Of a stretch of DNA of 64,000 bases, positions 9,803 through 19,917 are shown in pieces. The DNA comes from Bacteroidota bacterium (GTDB lineage Bacteria; Bacteroidota; Bacteroidia; Cytophagales; Cyclobacteriaceae): positions 1-64,000 of the forward strand of contig JAJRQT010000149.1 in assembly GCA_024280115.1 (NCBI GenBank), in the 5' to 3' direction. Under the pieces are notes generated by a model. The model worked only from the letters and a program-made list of their open reading frames with translations, was not told the origin of the DNA and made no database searches. Position numbers and translations under genes: made by a program. Every line of letters begins with the position of its first letter. Positions within the stretch are counted from its first letter, which is position 1.

Positions 9803-10905
9803 CTAACCTTTTTTGTGAACATAACCTTGAGGCCGGTCGAAATATAATAAAATATGAATAAAAAATCTAAGAAAGGTAACATCCAAATTTGTGATTTATC
9901 GCCGGTTTTCTTTTTTAATGATAATAGAGCTGTCAATAATGATACCATTACCAATAAAAAACCACCAAGAACAAAATAAGTTTGAAATACTGACACAATT
10001 ACCGCAATAAAGCTAAACCAAAATATGATTTTGGACATTGACAGCAATCCAAGAAACAATCTGTCAGCCCCTTTGTAATATTTTCCCACTGATAGATGTC
10101 TCGTTTTTTGAATTCTAAATTCACTAAATGTCTTTTTAGGAATAGAATAAATAGTCGATTCAGGAGAAAGTAAAAAGCTGGTATTTTTTCGTTTTGCATA
10201 TTGGTTAACGAGCAAGTCATCATCGCCCCCGACTACTCCCTGAAATTTCCCAAAACCATTGTTGTCTAAGAAGAACGATTTTCGATACGCAATATTTCTT
10301 CCAACCCCCATAAAAGGATTCCCGAGAAGGCCAATGCCAAAATACTGAATGGCGGTAAGCATGGTTTCGTACCTTATAAAATTATTTAATAAACCTTTTT
10401 CTTCAAAATACTGTGAATACCCAATGACGAATTTCTTTTTTTCTGAAGTAAAACCGAGACTCATCTCCTTCAACCAGTTTTCGCTTTCCGGCCTGCAATC
10501 TGCATCAGTCAATAATACATAATCATATTTTGCAGCCCTGATGCCTAGACTTAGAGCATACTTTTTATTGGTGATATGATCGGGAGTGCTGTCGATCCTA
10601 ACAAGTTTAAATTTTGATTCAAATTGATTCAACTCAATAGCATAGTCATAAGTCTCATCTGAAGATTCATCATCAACCAGGATTAATTCAAAGGTATCAA
10701 ATTGCTGTTTTAGCAACTCTGGTATAAGTATTTTTAAATTTTCATATTCATTTTTGGCGCTGATTATTATCGATATCCCAGGAATTCCATGAGTATTTCT
10801 TTCTGGTTTTTTATAGACAGAAAGTGCAATGGATACCAGGGTATTGAATAAAAATTGAATACTGGCGCAGGCAATAAACGCCCAAAAAAGTAATTCTAAC
10901 ATCAA
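9793..10905 (-). CDS. Membrane-bound family 2 glycosyltransferase
   Basis: This 370-residue inverting GT-A glycosyltransferase has an N-terminal membrane anchor (about residues 1-25) and two or three C-terminal membrane helices (about 280-365). Nucleotide-sugar and metal contacts are in LVDDESSDET and TDADCRPE. A GGDDDLL motif near residue 225 takes the place of the usual catalytic ED(D) region. The architecture resembles processive or lipid-linked sugar transferases. Donor and acceptor are unknown. It overlaps the sigma factor gene by 10 bp. Confidence 0.85.
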   Translation of the reverse strand: MMLELLFWAFIACASIQFLFNTLVSIALSVYKKPERNTHGIPGISIIISAKNEYENLKILIPELLKQQFDTFELILVDDESSDETYDYAIELNQFESKFKLVRIDSTPDHITNKKYALSLGIRAAKYDYVLLTDADCRPESENWLKEMSLGFTSEKKKFVIGYSQYFEEKGLLNNFIRYETMLTAIQYFGIGLLGNPFMGVGRNIAYRKSFFLDNNGFGKFQGVVGGDDDLLVNQYAKRKNTSFLLSPESTIYSIPKKTFSEFRIQKTRHLSVGKYYKGADRLFLGLLSMSKIIFWFSFIAVIVSVFQTYFVLGGFLLVMVSLLTALLSLKKKTGDKSQIWMLPFLDFLFIFYYISTGLKVMFTKKVRWK

Positions 10906-11011
10906 ACTTTTGTTTTGTGACTTTTAACTGAAATAAACGTAAAGCGATATTACCATCTAATTGTTAATATTATCAGTTATTTTTAAGGCTTTTATTACAA
11001 TTCGATTTTGA

Positions 11012-12142
11012 ATGAAATTTAATGTTATATCTAATGATGCAGGCTCCAAAGCACGCGCCGGATTGCTGGAAACGGCTCATGGTAACATTCAGACACCCAT
11101 ATTTATGCCGGTGGGTACCGCAGGCACCGTTAAAGCTGTACATCAGAGGGAGTTGGAAAATGACATTGGAGCTCAAATAATACTAGGTAATACCTACCAT
11201 TTGTATCTCAGACCTGGTCTGGATTTGCTAAAATCAGCGGGTGGTTTACATAAATTTAATGGTTGGAAACGCCCAATGCTCACTGACAGCGGAGGATACC
11301 AGGTATATTCGTTGGCTGATTCCAGGAAGATAACAGATGCGGGAGTAAAATTTCAATCCCATATCGATGGATCGAGGCACCTTTTTACCCCGGAAAATGT
11401 CATCGATATTCAGCGAATGATTGGAGCAGATATCATCATGACTTTTGACGAATGTACACCCTACCCCTGTGAATATAAATATGCAAAAAATTCCATGAAA
11501 ATGACGCATCGCTGGTTAAAGAGATGTTGCAATAGGTTTGATGAGACAGAGCCAAAATATGGCTATGAGCAAAGCCTGTTTCCAATAGTTCAGGGTAGTA
11601 CCTATAAGGATCTGCGGATAAAGTCTGCAGAAACTATCGCTTCATTCGACAGGGGGGGAAATGCCATCGGCGGCTTATCCGTTGGCGAACCTGCTGAGGA
11701 AATGTATGAAATGACCGAATTGGTTTGTGATATTCTTCCGAAGGAAAAACCGCGCTACCTTATGGGAGTGGGTACACCTGAAAATATCCTTGAATGTATT
11801 GCCCTCGGAGTAGATATGTTTGATTGCGTATTGCCTACCCGAAATGCACGAAATGGCATGCTCTTTACCACTGAGGGAATAATAAATATAAGAAATGAAA
11901 AGTGGAAAAATGACCTGAGCTGTATAGACAGTGGCTTGACCAATGAAATAAGTACCTTTTATTCCAGGGCATACCTTCGACATTTAATTATAAGTAAAGA
12001 AATTTTAGGAGCTCAGATTGCAAGTATTCATAATTTGGCTTTTTATTTGTGGTTGGTAAATGAATCCCGTGAAAAAATAGTTGATGGTACTTTTAACCAC
12101 TGGAAAACAGTCATGGTTAAAAAAGTAAAAAGAAGATTATAG
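11012..12142 (+). CDS. tgt: tRNA-guanine(34) transglycosylase
   Basis: Tgt exchanges guanine 34 for preQ1 in tRNAs for Asp, Asn, His and Tyr, a step in queuosine synthesis. The 376-residue length is normal. DSGGYQVYSL near residue 95 holds the substrate-binding Asp, and GVDMFDCVLPTRNARNG near residue 270 holds the nucleophile region. The usual zinc ligands C-x-C-x2-C before SRAYL are absent: the stretch has one Cys (LSCIDSG) and none at the canonical spacing. The following His in ASIHNL is kept. It leads an operon with an Lpt permease six bases downstream, a familiar Bacteroidota arrangement. Confidence 0.93.
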   Translation: MKFNVISNDAGSKARAGLLETAHGNIQTPIFMPVGTAGTVKAVHQRELENDIGAQIILGNTYHLYLRPGLDLLKSAGGLHKFNGWKRPMLTDSGGYQVYSLADSRKITDAGVKFQSHIDGSRHLFTPENVIDIQRMIGADIIMTFDECTPYPCEYKYAKNSMKMTHRWLKRCCNRFDETEPKYGYEQSLFPIVQGSTYKDLRIKSAETIASFDRGGNAIGGLSVGEPAEEMYEMTELVCDILPKEKPRYLMGVGTPENILECIALGVDMFDCVLPTRNARNGMLFTTEGIINIRNEKWKNDLSCIDSGLTNEISTFYSRAYLRHLIISKEILGAQIASIHNLAFYLWLVNESREKIVDGTFNHWKTVMVKKVKRRL

Positions 12143-12148
12143 AAGAGC

Positions 12149-13222
12149 ATGAAAATACTGGATTGGTATATCCTTAAAAAATTTTTGAAATCATATGTGT
12201 TTGTGGTTTTTGTAATTGAGTTGGTGGTGGTCATTATTCACATTACGGAGAATAATGAAAACTATATAAATCATGAGTTGACAGCAAGCCAGATCATAGG
12301 CTATTACTCTGACTATGTTCCATATATAGCCAATATGATTGCCCCAATTACTGTATTTATTACCGTAGTTTTCATGACCTCACAATTGGCCCAGCATTCT
12401 GAAATTATTGCAATGCTTAGTAACGGCATCAGTTTCAGAAGATTGATGAGACCTTATATGATGGGGGCTATGATCATAGCTGTTGTGTCTTTTTACTTTG
12501 GTGGTTGGGTTATCCCAAATGGAAATAAGGACAGGGTATCATTTGAACTACAATATATCAAAGGGGCGTATCATTTTACGGACAGAAATATTCACATTAA
12601 AATTGCACCAACTACGCTGCTTTATCTACAAACCTATAATGTTGGAAACAATGTAGGCTACAGACCAACTCTTGAGACAATTGAAGATGGAGTATTATTG
12701 AATAAGCTTGAAGCAACAAGAATGGAGTGGCAGACAAAAACTGAAAAATGGCGTTTGAGGAACTGGAAAAAGAGAGAAATAAAGGGGATGGAAGAAATTT
12801 TTTCTCATGGTAAATCAATGGATACTACGCTTCGTATCAATCCGAAAGACTTTGCAAGTGATTATAGCAGGTATGAAACACTGACAATGAATGAATTATA
12901 TGATTACATTGATGTACTCAAAATGAGGGGTGCGGATGATTTGGAAGTATATGAAATTGAAAAATATATTCGTTATACAGCGCCCTTCGCAGCTTTAATA
13001 CTGACCTTTATAGGATTGGGAGTTTCTGCCCGAAAAGCCAGGGGTGGAGCCGGTTTTCAAATAGCCCTGGGATTTCTGCTGGCTTTTATATATATCATTT
13101 TCTTTATTTTCTCTCGCACGTCCGCTGAGGCCGGAAGCATCGCTCCAATAATAGCGATATGGATTCCAAATATAATTTTCACCATAATAGGCCTTATCAT
13201 TTATCAATCTGTACCCAGATGA
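12149..13222 (+). CDS. LptF/LptG-family permease (YjgP/YjgQ)
   Basis: This 357-residue inner-membrane protein has the LptF/G layout: three N-terminal helices with LDWYILKKFLKSY at the start, a periplasmic beta-jellyroll-like middle (about 120-270), and three C-terminal helices. LptF/G form the transmembrane part of the LptB2FG exporter that moves LPS from the inner membrane to the Lpt bridge. Whether it is LptF or LptG cannot be settled here. Its stop overlaps the next start as ATGA (13219-13222), suggesting translational coupling. Confidence 0.88.
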   Translation: MKILDWYILKKFLKSYVFVVFVIELVVVIIHITENNENYINHELTASQIIGYYSDYVPYIANMIAPITVFITVVFMTSQLAQHSEIIAMLSNGISFRRLMRPYMMGAMIIAVVSFYFGGWVIPNGNKDRVSFELQYIKGAYHFTDRNIHIKIAPTTLLYLQTYNVGNNVGYRPTLETIEDGVLLNKLEATRMEWQTKTEKWRLRNWKKREIKGMEEIFSHGKSMDTTLRINPKDFASDYSRYETLTMNELYDYIDVLKMRGADDLEVYEIEKYIRYTAPFAALILTFIGLGVSARKARGGAGFQIALGFLLAFIYIIFFIFSRTSAEAGSIAPIIAIWIPNIIFTIIGLIIYQSVPR

Positions 13223-14133
13223 TGCCGGAGTTTAAAGATTATCTCCATTTGCATTTTCTTGTCTTGATATGGGGATTTACAGCCATACTCGGTTTGCTGA
13301 TTACCATACCCCCAGTAGAAGTTGTTTTTTATAGAACATTAATCGCTTCCGGAGGGTTGGGGATTTTAATGTATATCAACAAATTATCATTTAATATCGG
13401 GAAGAATGAAATTGTAAAACTATTACTGACAGGTTCTATTATAGCAGGCCACTGGATATTATTCTTCACTTCTGCCAGAATTTCAACAGCGTCAGTCTGC
13501 CTTGCTGGTATGGCTACGACATCATTCTGGACAAGTTTTTTGGAGCCGCTCCTTTTGAAAAAACGGATAAAGTGGTATGAAGTATTTCTTGGGATACTTG
13601 TTATTGCCGGCCTTTATATCATTTTTCATTTTGAGTTTAACCATGCTTTAGGGTTGTTCCTGGCTTTGATTTCAGCTTTATTGGCTGCACTATTTACAGT
13701 AATAAATGTTGGTTTCGCAAAAGTACACCATCATCATACAGTTACGTTTTATGAAATGACCGGCGCATGTATTTCTATAGTTGTGTTTTTCCCGTTCTAC
13801 AAATTGTTTTTAGCAGAAAATAGTCTCCTCCACCTTAAGTTATCAAACATGGATTTGCTTTATATATCGATTTTAGCTGTTGTTTGTACAGTTTATGCTT
13901 ATTCTGCATCGATTGAGCTTATGAAAAAGATCTCTGCATTTTCAGTTAACCTCACAATCAATCTCGAGCCCGTTTATGGAATTATTTTGGCAGTTTTAAT
14001 CTTTGGTGAAAAAGAAAAAATGGAACCGGGATTTTACATTGGAACAAGCATTATCCTTATTTCAGTCCTTGTACATCCATTTTTAAGTAAGTATTACGGG
14101 AGTAAATACCTGGAAACTGATAATTTAAGGTGA
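13219..14133 (+). CDS. EamA-family (drug/metabolite) transporter
   Basis: This inner-membrane protein has about ten predicted helices in two EamA repeats. FLVLIWGFTAILG and the second repeat starting near GLFLALISALLAALFTVIN are typical. The frame is open from 13159, but I prefer ATG 13219 (304 residues). That start forms an ATGA overlap with the upstream permease stop, and the 20 residues before it are hydrophilic and unlike the family. The exported substrate is unknown. Helix-ending LEPVYGIILAVLIFGEKE is the conserved repeat-2 signature. Confidence 0.85.
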   Translation: MMPEFKDYLHLHFLVLIWGFTAILGLLITIPPVEVVFYRTLIASGGLGILMYINKLSFNIGKNEIVKLLLTGSIIAGHWILFFTSARISTASVCLAGMATTSFWTSFLEPLLLKKRIKWYEVFLGILVIAGLYIIFHFEFNHALGLFLALISALLAALFTVINVGFAKVHHHHTVTFYEMTGACISIVVFFPFYKLFLAENSLLHLKLSNMDLLYISILAVVCTVYAYSASIELMKKISAFSVNLTINLEPVYGIILAVLIFGEKEKMEPGFYIGTSIILISVLVHPFLSKYYGSKYLETDNLR

Positions 14134-14194
14134 TATTTCCCTGGAATAAAAAAACAACTATTTTTGACAAGTCAATAAATATGCAGAATATTCA

Positions 14195-14866
14195 ATGATG
14201 AAAGACTTCCTTCGCTCAAATTTCATGGCCGTGTGCCTTGGAGTTTCCATCATTTTTATATATCCGGTTTTATTTTTCCCGAAGGGAGAGTTTGAATTAT
14301 TAATTAATCAATTCCATTTACCCGCATTAGATTTATTTTTTAAATATATTACCAATCTTGGAGATGGAATCTCAATGGCCATTTTACTGATATTTTTGCT
14401 TTTTTATAATTACAATAAGGCGATCCTAACAGCATTTTCAATTGTTTTTCAGGCCATAATTATTTCAGTTTTCAAAAGATGGCTATTTAAAGGTTTGGAA
14501 AGGCCTGTGGCATTTTTTAATGAAAATATCCACTTAAATTATGTAGATGGTGTAGATATCCACAGTACCAATACCTTCCCTTCGGGACACACCGCTACAG
14601 GATTTGCACTGTTTGCCATATTATTTATTGTGATCAACAACCGTGGAGTAATTATTTCTAACCTGTTGTTTCTACTGGCTTTCCTCGTTGGTTTTTCCCG
14701 GGTTTATCTTCTTCAACATTTTGTGATTGACGCATATTTTGGTGCCATATTTGGCGTTTTATCAGTGGTGCTCGGGTTGTATTTTATGAAAATTCTTTTT
14801 AGTGAAAAAAAATTAGAAATATTAGATAAAACTTCACTTAGGACAACCTTTAAAAAGAGTGGTTGA
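14195..14866 (+). CDS. PAP2-superfamily membrane phosphatase
   Basis: This 223-residue polytopic protein has the type 2 phosphatidic-acid phosphatase triad: a basic stretch KRWLFKGLERP (spacing slightly longer than K-x6-RP), FPSGHT and SRVYLLQHFVID (SR-x5-H-x3-D). The active site faces the periplasm in this family. Likely substrates are lipid phosphates such as undecaprenyl pyrophosphate, phosphatidylglycerophosphate or lipid A phosphates. It follows the EamA gene by 61 bp, near an LPS-export permease, which makes an envelope lipid role plausible. Confidence 0.87.
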   Translation: MMKDFLRSNFMAVCLGVSIIFIYPVLFFPKGEFELLINQFHLPALDLFFKYITNLGDGISMAILLIFLLFYNYNKAILTAFSIVFQAIIISVFKRWLFKGLERPVAFFNENIHLNYVDGVDIHSTNTFPSGHTATGFALFAILFIVINNRGVIISNLLFLLAFLVGFSRVYLLQHFVIDAYFGAIFGVLSVVLGLYFMKILFSEKKLEILDKTSLRTTFKKSG

Positions 14867-14974
14867 GCAGCGCTATTCAAAGCGGATAGAAGCTATATTT
14901 ATCCATAAATCAAATCCCTTTTGCCATTGAGGATTGTTATTGCCATATTGAACTTTAATTAAAATTTTACCGAC

Positions 14975-17791
14975 ATGCCAAAGACACTAAACTTATCATT
15001 TATTCTAATAGTTTTTTTTTCAACATTCATTTCTGCACAGGATCTTTCTATTCTTAATAACCTGGAAAATAAAATTCCCGTTGATCCAAAAATTAAAATT
15101 GGAAAGCTTGAAAACGGTCTCACCTACTATATCCGGCAAAATAAGAAACCCGAAAACAGGGCTGAGCTAAGGCTTGTTGTTAAAGCCGGATCTATTTTGG
15201 AAGATGACGACCAGGTGGGTCTGGCGCACTTTATGGAGCATATGGCTTTTAATGGCACGAAAAATTTTGCTAAAAATGACCTCGTGAGCTATTTGCAATC
15301 TATCGGTGTAAAATTCGGAGCCGATCTAAATGCATACACTTCTTTCGATGAAACTGTCTATATTTTACCGGTTCCTACCGATGATGAAAAAATATTAAAT
15401 CAAAGCTTTCAAATTCTGGAAGATTGGGCTCATAGTGTAACCCTGGATCACGAGGAGATTGATAAAGAGCGGGGAATAGTGATTGAAGAATGGAGAACAG
15501 GTAGAGGTGCCAATCAAAGAATGCGGGATAAAACTTTCCCCGTATTATTAAAAGACTCCAGGTATGCTGAAAGATTGCCTATTGGGACACTTGAAAATCT
15601 TGAAAATTTTAAATATGAATCTCTTGAACGATTTTACAAAGACTGGTACAGACCAGATTTAATGGCTGTTTTTGCAGTTGGAGATTTTGATCCCGATGAA
15701 ATTGAAAAGAAGATAAAGGATCATTTTTCAAAATTAGTAAATCCTCCAGATCAGAGAAAAAGAGTCGAATATTCTATTCCAGACCATGAAGAAACGCTGG
15801 TCACTATTGCCAGTGATGAAGAAGCTTCTTTTTCAACCATTAGTCTTTATATAAAAAATGATGTGAAAAAAGAAATAACCCTTGGAGACTATTACCATAG
15901 CCTTTTGAATATATTTTATACAGGTATGCTCAATCAAAGATTGCAGGAAATTGCGCAGCAACCAGCCCCTCCTTTTATTTATGCCGGCACGAGTTATGGA
16001 AATTTCCTTGGCGATAAAACCGCATTTACAGCGATGGCCAATGTGAAAGAGGGTGATTTACTCATGGGACTTGAAAGTGTATTGACAGAGAGTGAACGTG
16101 TAAGACAATTCGGTTTTACAGAGGCAGAATTGGAAAGATTTAAGAAAGATTTTCTCAGTTTTTATGAGAAAGCATATAATGAAAGAGACAAATCGCAATC
16201 AAGAAAATATGCGGCGGAATACATACGGAACTTCCTGGAAGATGAACCCATTCCCGGTATCGAAATTGAATATACTTTCGCTAAACAATATTTGAATCAA
16301 ATAAGTACCGATGAAATAAATGATTTAAGTAAAAAATATTTACGACCTGATAACCGGGTTGTTGTGGTGAATGCTCCGAAAAAGGAGGGTTATGTGCTTC
16401 CCACAAAAGAGGCGATCCTAGCTATAGTTAATGAAATCCCACAAAAATCTATTGCTCCGTACATTGATGATTTGAGTGGAGCAGTGCTTATGTCAGATCT
16501 TCCTAAGCCAGGTAAGATAGATTCTGAAAAGCAATTATCTGAAATTGGTGTGACAGAATTGAGTTTGTCAAATGGGGCCAAAATAATTTTAAAACCGACA
16601 GATTTTAAAAATGATGAAATAATCATGACTGCCTGGAGTGATGGGGGCAGCTCTCTTTACCCGGATGAGGATTATCAATCAGCATCGAATGCAGATGCTG
16701 TAATAAATGAATGTGGCGTCGGCAGCTTTTCACCAACTGACCTCCAAAAATTGCTTGCCGGGAAAACCGCAAGTGCAAGGCCATTTATAGGAACATTAAG
16801 TGAAGGAATGAATGGCAGTTGTACACCCAAAGACATGGAGACCATATTTCAATTGATCTATTTAAACTTTACTTCACCAAACAAAAATCAGGATCTTTTC
16901 AAATCTTTCATTGCTAAAAACAAAGCACTTTATAAAAACCTGCTATCTAATCCCAACTATTACTTCTACAATGAAAGTGCTAAAATCATGTCGCAAAATC
17001 ACCCGAGGGGTGGGCGATTTCCTACTGATGAAGACTGGGATAAAATTGATTTTGACAGAACATTCGAGATCTATAAAGAACGGTTTGCCAATGCAGCGGA
17101 TTTCAGCTTTATTTTTGTAGGTAATTTTGATGTGGATTCCATTAAACCATATTTGGAGCAATATATTGCCAGCCTTCCTTCAAATGATAATTCTGAAACA
17201 TGGAAAGATCTTGGAATCAGACCACCTTCCGGAGTTGTGAAACATGATATTTTGAAAGGTAGCGATCCGAAAAGTACCGTTTCTATTCGTTTTCATGGCG
17301 AGTATAATTTTGATAGAAAAACCAATCACTTGATTAAAACTCTTACGGACGCCATGGATATTCTTCTCATAGAAAAGATAAGAGAAGAACAGAGCGGTGT
17401 ATATGGAATCAGCGCGAGGCCGTCAACCAGTAAAAATCCCTATGAGAATTACGCGATTTCCATATCTTTTCCTTGCAAACCAGAAAATTCCGATACGCTG
17501 ACCAATTCTGTCTTTGAGGTCATCAAAACAATTCAATCAAAAGGTGTAAGTGAAGAAGAATTTAAAAAGGTGATTGAAACCCAAACCAGGGATATGGAAG
17601 TGAAAATCAAGGAAAATGGTTATTGGAGAGGAGCACTCAAGTATAGGTACCAGTATGGATATGATCCCGGAGAAATTGTAAATTATCAGAAAAGGATTGA
17701 TGCTGTCACGGCACAGGATTTACAGTCAACTGCTAAAAAGTACCTGGATTTTAAAAATTATATTTATTTAAGGCTTCTGCCAGAAAAATAA
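14975..17791 (+). CDS. M16-family zinc metallopeptidase (pitrilysin-like)
   Basis: This 938-residue secreted or periplasmic protease starts with a signal peptide ending near SAQ (residue 22). The inverted zinc motif HFMEH at residues 85-89 is followed 76 residues later by E165, the third ligand. The chain has two homologous M16 halves; the C-terminal half (from about residue 520) lacks the zinc motif, as in other M16 proteins. Substrates are probably unfolded peptides. It is 108 bp downstream of the PAP2 gene and may be transcribed separately. Confidence 0.92.
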   Translation: MPKTLNLSFILIVFFSTFISAQDLSILNNLENKIPVDPKIKIGKLENGLTYYIRQNKKPENRAELRLVVKAGSILEDDDQVGLAHFMEHMAFNGTKNFAKNDLVSYLQSIGVKFGADLNAYTSFDETVYILPVPTDDEKILNQSFQILEDWAHSVTLDHEEIDKERGIVIEEWRTGRGANQRMRDKTFPVLLKDSRYAERLPIGTLENLENFKYESLERFYKDWYRPDLMAVFAVGDFDPDEIEKKIKDHFSKLVNPPDQRKRVEYSIPDHEETLVTIASDEEASFSTISLYIKNDVKKEITLGDYYHSLLNIFYTGMLNQRLQEIAQQPAPPFIYAGTSYGNFLGDKTAFTAMANVKEGDLLMGLESVLTESERVRQFGFTEAELERFKKDFLSFYEKAYNERDKSQSRKYAAEYIRNFLEDEPIPGIEIEYTFAKQYLNQISTDEINDLSKKYLRPDNRVVVVNAPKKEGYVLPTKEAILAIVNEIPQKSIAPYIDDLSGAVLMSDLPKPGKIDSEKQLSEIGVTELSLSNGAKIILKPTDFKNDEIIMTAWSDGGSSLYPDEDYQSASNADAVINECGVGSFSPTDLQKLLAGKTASARPFIGTLSEGMNGSCTPKDMETIFQLIYLNFTSPNKNQDLFKSFIAKNKALYKNLLSNPNYYFYNESAKIMSQNHPRGGRFPTDEDWDKIDFDRTFEIYKERFANAADFSFIFVGNFDVDSIKPYLEQYIASLPSNDNSETWKDLGIRPPSGVVKHDILKGSDPKSTVSIRFHGEYNFDRKTNHLIKTLTDAMDILLIEKIREEQSGVYGISARPSTSKNPYENYAISISFPCKPENSDTLTNSVFEVIKTIQSKGVSEEEFKKVIETQTRDMEVKIKENGYWRGALKYRYQYGYDPGEIVNYQKRIDAVTAQDLQSTAKKYLDFKNYIYLRLLPEK

Positions 17792-17798
17792 TAATAAA

Positions 17799-19745
17799 TC
17801 AATCCTTCATTTTAGATGCGGCATGGTACCTGTCTTTAAGATTTGGCAGCACGACTTTAAAAGTAGTTCCTTTCCGCATTGTTGATCTCACTGTAATTTT
17901 CCCGTTTAGTTTTTCCACGGTCTCTTTTACAATATATAGCCCGAGGCCGGAACCTGAAGAATCTTCTGTGGCCCGGAAAAACATAGCAAATATTTTAGGA
18001 AGATACTCCTCGGATATACCGATGCCATTGTCAGAAACTCTGATAATACAGTCATTATTTTCTGAGTACACTTCCACTTTTACTTTAGGTTCTTCTTGAC
18101 TGGGGTTAGCATATTTGAGGCCATTAGAAATGAGGTTATTTAAGATAATACTAAGTCGTTGCCGGTCTGTATAAAAGGAAAATCCTTCTTCCACAATGCA
18201 GATTCTCTTCACTTTTTCAGCATTCCTTGTATAATGCTCACCTTCAAAGATATCATTTATCAATTCATCAAATTCAATTTTACCAACTGTGATTCCTAAT
18301 CTTGAATTTCTGGATAAATTCATTATTTCCTTGATGAATAAATCGAGTTTGTGAATGCTTTTTTCCTGGAGGTCAATATATTCTCCAATTGTATCATTAT
18401 TTTTCTCCATTTTCATCAGGCTGATCAATCCCAGAATCGAAGTTAATGGTGCTCTCAAATCATGAGACACCCGGTACACAAAGCTATCCAACTCGTTGTT
18501 GACTTTCTGCAAGTCATTGTTTTTATCGATCAGTTTAAGCTGGGATTTTTTTAATTCTGTGATATCTTCAATCGATACTGACACCCCCTTTATTTTCCCA
18601 AAATCTTTAATTGGAAAGGTTTTTATTTCTAATACTTGTTCTTTGCTGTCAAAATTATCCTGATCGAGATATATCCCAGGTTTACCATGCAATGCAGACT
18701 CAAACCTTATTTTCCAAATTTCACGTTCTTCTTCACTATCAATAACATCTAATACACTTTGATTAATTTTAGGCGTTTTATTATATCTCCTGTCAATTTC
18801 ATTTGAAAAGGCGATATTAAAATCAATCAATTCATACCTGGTATTCATGAGCCATGTAACCCTATCTGAGTTATCTAAAATTGCTCTTAGATTTGTTTCT
18901 TTATCGATAAAATCAACAATTCTTTCTGCTACATTCAATTCGAGATTCTGATTGAGCTCTTTGTAGTCTTTTATAATTTCACTTACGTCTTCCTGTAAAA
19001 GTGAGATTGCGTTGAGTATTTCAAAATTCGGATCATTTTTATCGATATCAACGATCACTTTTTTAAACTTTCCAAAACGGGACATCTGGCCAACTGCCTC
19101 CATCACCGTTTTTGTAGTTTTTTCCTGGCTGTTTTTATAAGCAATGATCATCTCAATCAACTCCTCTTTACTTTTCCCTTTAAGATCCGCGAGGTCAGGA
19201 AGTGTTTCATCTAAGGAAAATGCTATATCGTCCTTAAAAAGAGGATTGTTGTTTATTATATGCTTGAATGCTTTTTCAACCGTATCGACCAGGTGCAAAT
19301 TTTCGACTTTATTTTGGTGATTGATCTTAAATATCCGCAACAAAGCATAATTCTTTGGCGAAATTACCAGGTACCTGTTTTTCCAATATCTTGAAAGTTT
19401 ATCATTGCATTTGATGACTTCCTTTCGAGTCTTAATATTAATTTTCCCAACGTCTCTCAGGTCCCAAATAAATTCTAAATCATTTAATTTCCTGTCTATA
19501 TGGTGGTTTTCTAAAATATCAGAAGCATTTTTAATATCTATGGAGGAAGGGTGTCCCGACGATTTAATATATATTATATTGCTATCTACAATGTAGTACC
19601 TGCTGTGATAAGATGAATGATCCGACATGTACTCATCTATTTTTTCAATTTGATAATCATATCCACCTATTTCAGTGGAAGAAACCTCTTCGTCGAAATC
19701 GATTAGAGTTTGGAGTGTTGATATTTGATTTAATTCAGAATGCAA
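17799..19745 (-). CDS. PAS-domain sensor histidine kinase
   Basis: This 648-residue protein has no membrane segment. The N-terminal 160 residues resemble a STAS-like or SpoIIAA-like domain (RYYIVDSNIIYIKSSG, WDLRDVGKI), then a helical linker, a PAS domain (about 285-405), HisKA with the phospho-accepting His in RVSHDLRAPLTS near residue 426, and a HATPase domain (about 520-640) with DNGIGI and GSGLGLYIVKE. It is cytoplasmic, so it probably senses an internal signal. No response regulator lies nearby; it is an orphan kinase. It converges with the M16 gene, seven bases apart. Confidence 0.88.
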   Translation of the reverse strand: MHSELNQISTLQTLIDFDEEVSSTEIGGYDYQIEKIDEYMSDHSSYHSRYYIVDSNIIYIKSSGHPSSIDIKNASDILENHHIDRKLNDLEFIWDLRDVGKINIKTRKEVIKCNDKLSRYWKNRYLVISPKNYALLRIFKINHQNKVENLHLVDTVEKAFKHIINNNPLFKDDIAFSLDETLPDLADLKGKSKEELIEMIIAYKNSQEKTTKTVMEAVGQMSRFGKFKKVIVDIDKNDPNFEILNAISLLQEDVSEIIKDYKELNQNLELNVAERIVDFIDKETNLRAILDNSDRVTWLMNTRYELIDFNIAFSNEIDRRYNKTPKINQSVLDVIDSEEEREIWKIRFESALHGKPGIYLDQDNFDSKEQVLEIKTFPIKDFGKIKGVSVSIEDITELKKSQLKLIDKNNDLQKVNNELDSFVYRVSHDLRAPLTSILGLISLMKMEKNNDTIGEYIDLQEKSIHKLDLFIKEIMNLSRNSRLGITVGKIEFDELINDIFEGEHYTRNAEKVKRICIVEEGFSFYTDRQRLSIILNNLISNGLKYANPSQEEPKVKVEVYSENNDCIIRVSDNGIGISEEYLPKIFAMFFRATEDSSGSGLGLYIVKETVEKLNGKITVRSTMRKGTTFKVVLPNLKDRYHAASKMKD

Positions 19746-19862
19746 TTGTTTACTTTAAAAAGATTTTATTGTTTTCGTAAAGATAAAGGAAGGTCGCTTA
19801 TTAAATTTTAATAATATTGGTGCATTCTACCTATGTATTAACTTGACAAAAAAATAATAAAT

Positions 19863-19887
19863 AAAAAAAAGCCGTATAGCATACGAC
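19863..19887 (-). terminator. Intrinsic terminator after the small lipoprotein gene
   Basis: On the minus strand a hairpin with stem CGTAT/ATACG and flanking G-C pairs is followed by eight T. It lies about 30 bases past the stop of the lipoprotein gene. Confidence 0.55.
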
Positions 19888-19917
19888 CTATCCTTGATTA
19901 CTATGATTTTAATCATT

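Noticed and set aside
13159..13218. N-terminal extension of the EamA transporter
   Set aside because: It overlaps the permease gene, and ATG 13219 gives an ATGA junction and a normal N-terminus.
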